This document shows, piece after piece, positions 61,358-64,000 of a stretch of DNA of 64,000 bases. The notes beneath the pieces are model-generated. The model was not told where the DNA came from, searched no databases, and worked only from the letters and a program-made list of their open reading frames with translations. The stretch spans positions 28,546 to 92,545 of the forward strand of contig NZ_MSCV01000024.1 in the NCBI RefSeq assembly GCF_002005105.1. Direction: 5' to 3'. The translations under genes were made by a program, and so were the position numbers. Within the stretch, counting starts at the first letter, position 1, and the number at the start of each line of letters is the position of its first letter. Source of the DNA: Methylocaldum sp. 14B (GTDB lineage Bacteria > Pseudomonadota > Gammaproteobacteria > Methylococcales > Methylococcaceae).

Positions 61358-62734
61358 TTACAGCGTTAGCAGAAACGCGAGCAGATCCTCTTTCTCGGAC
61401 TTGGTGAGTTTCAGTCCGAGCACCAGGTTGAAGAATTCCACCGTGTCTTCCAGCGTCAGCAAGCGGCCGTCGTGCAGATAGGGCGGCGAGTCCTTGATGC
61501 CGCGCAGAGGCGGAGTCTTGACGGAGCCGTCCGTCGAAGTGGCTTGGCTGGTGGTGATTCCGGGTCGGTAAAACCGTTCCACCTTCAGGTCATGGGTCTG
61601 GTTGTCGGTATAGTGGGGCGGTGTGTGGCAAGTCGCGCACCGGGCTTTGCCGAAAAAAAGTTCCTGCCCTCGGAGCGCGGCCTCGTCGTTGTTTTTTTGC
61701 GGGTCCAGTTTGCCCGACGTATCGAGCCTGGGCGCCGGCGGAAAATCGATGAGTTTTTGAAACTCGGCCATGAGGCGCGCTTCGTCGGCTCGTTCGACCA
61801 TGTGGGCTTCCTTTCTTTTGGCGGCTTCAGCGTCTCCGTCGAAATAAGCCGTCTCCAGTTCGAATTCCGAGCGGTCCTCGATGCTTTTCAGTCGGCCCTG
61901 GGTGTCGAACAACTGCTGGACGTCGACGCCCCTGAGGCTCCGCGTGTCGATGCGACGGCCGGGTTCCCGCGGCCGGGTGCTCGATGCCGTCTGTATGGCC
62001 GCGCCGGTGTGGCCGTTGACATGGCAGTCGAAACAGGCGACTCCGGAAGAAGGATCTTCGGTACGGCGGTCATCGGTGGCGTTGAACTGCTGCTGGGGAA
62101 AAGGTGTGAGCAAGAGCCGCAGCCCTTCCAGCTGTTCCGCATTGATGATGCCGTCGAAAAGTTCGCGGTAGTTGGATAGCGTTATCAAGCGGCTTCGAGA
62201 GACATCGCCCAGGTCCGGCCGTGTCTTGAGAAAGAGCGGAGACGGGAGTTCCGGTTGGAAGCGATCCGGAATGTCGAAGCCCACGTCGAAACGGGTGAGA
62301 TCCCGGCCTTCTTGCTCCTCGACGGCTTCTATGAAATTTTTGCTGAACACGATGCCGCCCTCGGCGGGATTGGGGTGGGGCAGAGGCATGAACCCCTTCG
62401 GAAACAAGTCTTGCTTTCGAATGTCCTCAGGGGACATTTCCACTAATTCTTCCCAGGTTATGACCTCCCGCAGTTTGACCCGCACGCCTTCCTGAATGGG
62501 TTTGCCATGGGTCATCGTCACTGTTTTGGAGGGGTTGTCGCTGAGATCGTAACGTTCGTCGAGAGCCTTCAAATGGCGCTCCATGGCATCCAGCTTTGCG
62601 GTCTTCATGCGCGCCATGAACTGCTGAAATTCCTCGGCGCTCCTCGCCGGAGCGGGACACATCGCGAGGCCGGTGAAGGTCAGGCCCAGGATTGCGAATC
62701 CACGCAGAACCGTTTCGAGTGCTTTTTCTGGCAT
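61358..62734 (-). CDS. Periplasmic di-heme cytochrome c, peroxidase/MauG-like
   Basis: A 458-residue exported protein with a signal peptide (about residues 1-32, ending PARSA|EE) and two CXXCH heme-binding motifs: ACFDCHVNGH (about 233-242) and ARCATCHTPPHY (about 358-369). A C-terminal region HDGRLLTLEDTVEFFNLVLG matches the di-heme cytochrome c peroxidase/MauG superfamily. The pattern suits a peroxidase or an oxidase of protein side chains. Methylococcus encodes several related surface or periplasmic cytochromes, but I cannot assign a specific one. It is a single gene; the substrate is unknown. Confidence 0.85.
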   Translation of the reverse strand: MPEKALETVLRGFAILGLTFTGLAMCPAPARSAEEFQQFMARMKTAKLDAMERHLKALDERYDLSDNPSKTVTMTHGKPIQEGVRVKLREVITWEELVEMSPEDIRKQDLFPKGFMPLPHPNPAEGGIVFSKNFIEAVEEQEGRDLTRFDVGFDIPDRFQPELPSPLFLKTRPDLGDVSRSRLITLSNYRELFDGIINAEQLEGLRLLLTPFPQQQFNATDDRRTEDPSSGVACFDCHVNGHTGAAIQTASSTRPREPGRRIDTRSLRGVDVQQLFDTQGRLKSIEDRSEFELETAYFDGDAEAAKRKEAHMVERADEARLMAEFQKLIDFPPAPRLDTSGKLDPQKNNDEAALRGQELFFGKARCATCHTPPHYTDNQTHDLKVERFYRPGITTSQATSTDGSVKTPPLRGIKDSPPYLHDGRLLTLEDTVEFFNLVLGLKLTKSEKEDLLAFLLTL

Positions 62735-62863
62735 CGTCCGTTCCTCCCTATCGGCACTTTGCTGAATGCAGCCTCGAAAGCCGCGATGGTTGAAGTCCGT
62801 AGACGAAATGTTTAATTAAATGGCAGTCATCTCGATAGCGATAGCCGTACGAATACGGACCCA

Positions 62864-63005
62864 TTCAAAGTCGCTTTCGATGAGGAATTAATTTTTGTAG
62901 GGTGGGTTAGGCCGCGAGGCCGTAACCCGCCGAGCGACCTCGAATCGGTGGGTTACGCTCCGCTAACCCACCCTACATAATGGTCACTCGAATGCCCAAT
63001 GGAAT
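62864..63005 (-). repeat. GTAGGGTGGGTTAG repeat element, copy E (reverse orientation)
   Basis: Read on the minus strand, it starts ATTCCATTGGGCATTCGAGT, contains GTAGGGTGGGTTAGCGGAGC and GGCCTAACCCACCCTAC, and ends AAAAATTAATTCCTCATCGA then AAGCGAC. This gives the same left flank, core and right flank as copy A (17367-17548), with a shorter interior. It lies between the di-heme cytochrome and fabI genes, both on the minus strand. With copies A and B it defines element borders. Confidence 0.8.
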
Positions 63006-63111
63006 GAGTTCGATTCCAGGGCAAGCAGGGCGGTCGGAAACCCGCAAGAAGCCGCGGTGAAGGGGCGAGGGGCAAGCCGGGACGATCGTCCCGGCCCGCC
63101 GATGACGAAGA

Positions 63112-63894
63112 TCAGATCCCGGAGAGGCCGACGATGTTGTAGCCGGCGTCCACGTACAGGATTTCCCCGGTGATGCCGGATGCGAGATCGGAGCATAGAA
63201 ACGCGGCGGCGTTGCCCACTTCCTCGATGGTGACGTTCTTGCGCAAGGGAGCCGCTTGTTCGCCTTTGGCCAGCATCTCGCGGAAATTGGCGATGCCGGA
63301 GGCGGCGAGGGTACGGATGGCTCCGGCGGAGACGGCATTGACGCGGATCCCTTCGGGGCCGAGGGAAGCCGCCAGATAACGGACATTGGCTTCGAGGCTG
63401 GCTTTGGCGACGCCCATCACGTTGTAATTCGGAATGGCCCGTTCGGCACCGAGATAGCTCAGCGTCAGCAACGAACCCTTGCGTCCCGCCATCAGCTTGC
63501 GGCCGGCTTTCGCGAGCGCGGCGAAGCTGTAGGAACTGATGTCGTGGGCGATACGGAAATTTTCGCGGGTTACCGCGTCGAGATAAGAGCCTTCCAGGGC
63601 TTCGCGAGGGGCGAAGGCGACGGAATGGACGATGCAATCGAGCCCGTCCCAGCGTTTGCCCAATTCGTCGAAAAGCGCGTCGATCTGCTCATCGCTCGCC
63701 ACTTCGCAGGGCAGGACGATTTTCGCGCCCAGTTCCGCCGCCAGTTTTTCGACGCGCTCCTTGAGCTTGTCGTTCTGATAAGTCAGCGCGATTTCCGCTC
63801 CCTCCCGCCGCATCGCCTCCGCGATGCCGTAGGCGATGGACCGATTGCTGGCGACACCGACGATAAGAGCACGCTTGTCTTGCATGAAACCCAT
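63112..63894 (-). CDS. fabI: Enoyl-ACP reductase FabI (NADH)
   Basis: A 260-residue SDR-type enoyl-ACP reductase performing the last reduction in each fatty-acid elongation cycle. It has the atypical dinucleotide motif [20 protein letters not shown], the active-site Tyr-Lys in [20 protein letters not shown] with the preceding LSYLGAE, and the [16 protein letters not shown] segment. This is the target of triclosan-type inhibitors. An in-frame extension to 63966 exists, but GGAGATTCACC precedes the ATG at 63894, giving the normal N terminus. Confidence 0.96.
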   Translation of the reverse strand: MGFMQDKRALIVGVASNRSIAYGIAEAMRREGAEIALTYQNDKLKERVEKLAAELGAKIVLPCEVASDEQIDALFDELGKRWDGLDCIVHSVAFAPREALEGSYLDAVTRENFRIAHDISSYSFAALAKAGRKLMAGRKGSLLTLSYLGAERAIPNYNVMGVAKASLEANVRYLAASLGPEGIRVNAVSAGAIRTLAASGIANFREMLAKGEQAAPLRKNVTIEEVGNAAAFLCSDLASGITGEILYVDAGYNIVGLSGI

Positions 63895-64000
63895 GGTGAA
63901 TCTCCGATTTCGTCTGGAAATGGCGCGAAAGTATCCGCTAGAGGCCGAATGCTGTCTAGCCTGCATTTCTCCCCCCCTTCAATCGCAAACGGTCGCTTAA

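Noticed and set aside
1..64000. tRNA, rRNA, prophage, plasmid or conjugative-transfer genes
   Set aside because: I saw no cloverleaf with a TTCGA loop, rRNA-like stretch, integrase, capsid or relaxase motif in the window; a dedicated tRNA scan could still find a missed one.

Overview
The window looks like chromosomal DNA from a gammaproteobacterial methanotroph or methylotroph of the Methylococcaceae type (Methylococcus/Methylocaldum-like). The evidence is a complete pqqABCDE cluster (the cofactor of methanol dehydrogenases), an mclA-mtkA-mtkB cluster (malyl-CoA lyase plus malate-CoA ligase, hallmark enzymes of the serine cycle), a mobA-fdhD fusion linked to formate dehydrogenase maturation, and a Pseudomonas-like mtaD-ubiG-mupP-yciK block. 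GC content is moderately high and genes are dense on both strands. The genus is inferred from gene content, not from an rRNA or marker-gene search. I saw no rRNA or tRNA gene, CRISPR array, intact insertion sequence or prophage.

Layout. 1-2.65 kb: MFS transporter, DUF2058 protein, a palindromic repeat tract, sufT. 2.65-6.1 kb (minus): mtaD-ubiG-mupP/gph-yciK, joining MTA/SAH clearance, ubiquinone synthesis and probably MurNAc-6P recycling. 6.2-13.4 kb: aminotransferase, CBS-GGDEF-EAL protein, chemoreceptor, divergent cstA. 13.7-17.2 kb: cysJ-cysI sulfite reductase. 17.8-23.2 kb: signalling island with a PAS histidine kinase, a single-domain response regulator, a receiver-kinase hybrid and an HDOD-REC-GGDEF protein. 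23.5-30.9 kb: ispH, a PduO-type cobalamin adenosyltransferase, an RraA-like gene, yegQ/trhP, cysM, rlmD, a leaderless YkuD protein, dtd and a rhodanese. 31-34.1 kb: mclA-mtkA-mtkB. 34.5-38.5 kb: outer-membrane protein, prolyl aminopeptidase, ubiX, a membrane protein and a lipoprotein. 38.6-41.9 kb: pqqABCDE with a visible promoter and an attenuator hairpin after pqqA. 42-47.5 kb: moeB, TetR regulator, DUF2782 protein, gshA, a MITE-like element, icd. 47.5-55.6 kb: small periplasmic protein, a 1237-residue multi-cofactor oxidoreductase, a divergent membrane-anchored MutS-like ATPase, gloB, two secreted or lipoprotein genes. 55.6-64 kb: mobA-fdhD fusion, PilZ protein, lexA-imuA-imuB mutasome genes split by a five-hairpin array, di-heme cytochrome, fabI.

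How it fits together. Several genes serve C1 metabolism: PQQ for methanol oxidation, serine-cycle acyl-CoA steps, and Moco/formate dehydrogenase maturation. Others cover sulfur and thiol metabolism (cysJI, cysM, gshA, gloB), c-di-GMP signalling (two or three turnover proteins plus a PilZ effector) and SOS mutagenesis. Two palindromic repeat families (cores GTAGGGTGGGTTAG and GTAGGTCGGGAATCC) are scattered between genes. Three copies of the first family share conserved flanks, so it is probably a small non-autonomous element.

The least explained items are the large oxidoreductase with its unrecognised N-terminal region and its divergent transmembrane MutS-like neighbour, the structured RNA or REP-like array between imuA and imuB, and a near-perfect operator palindrome three bases from the lexA start codon.
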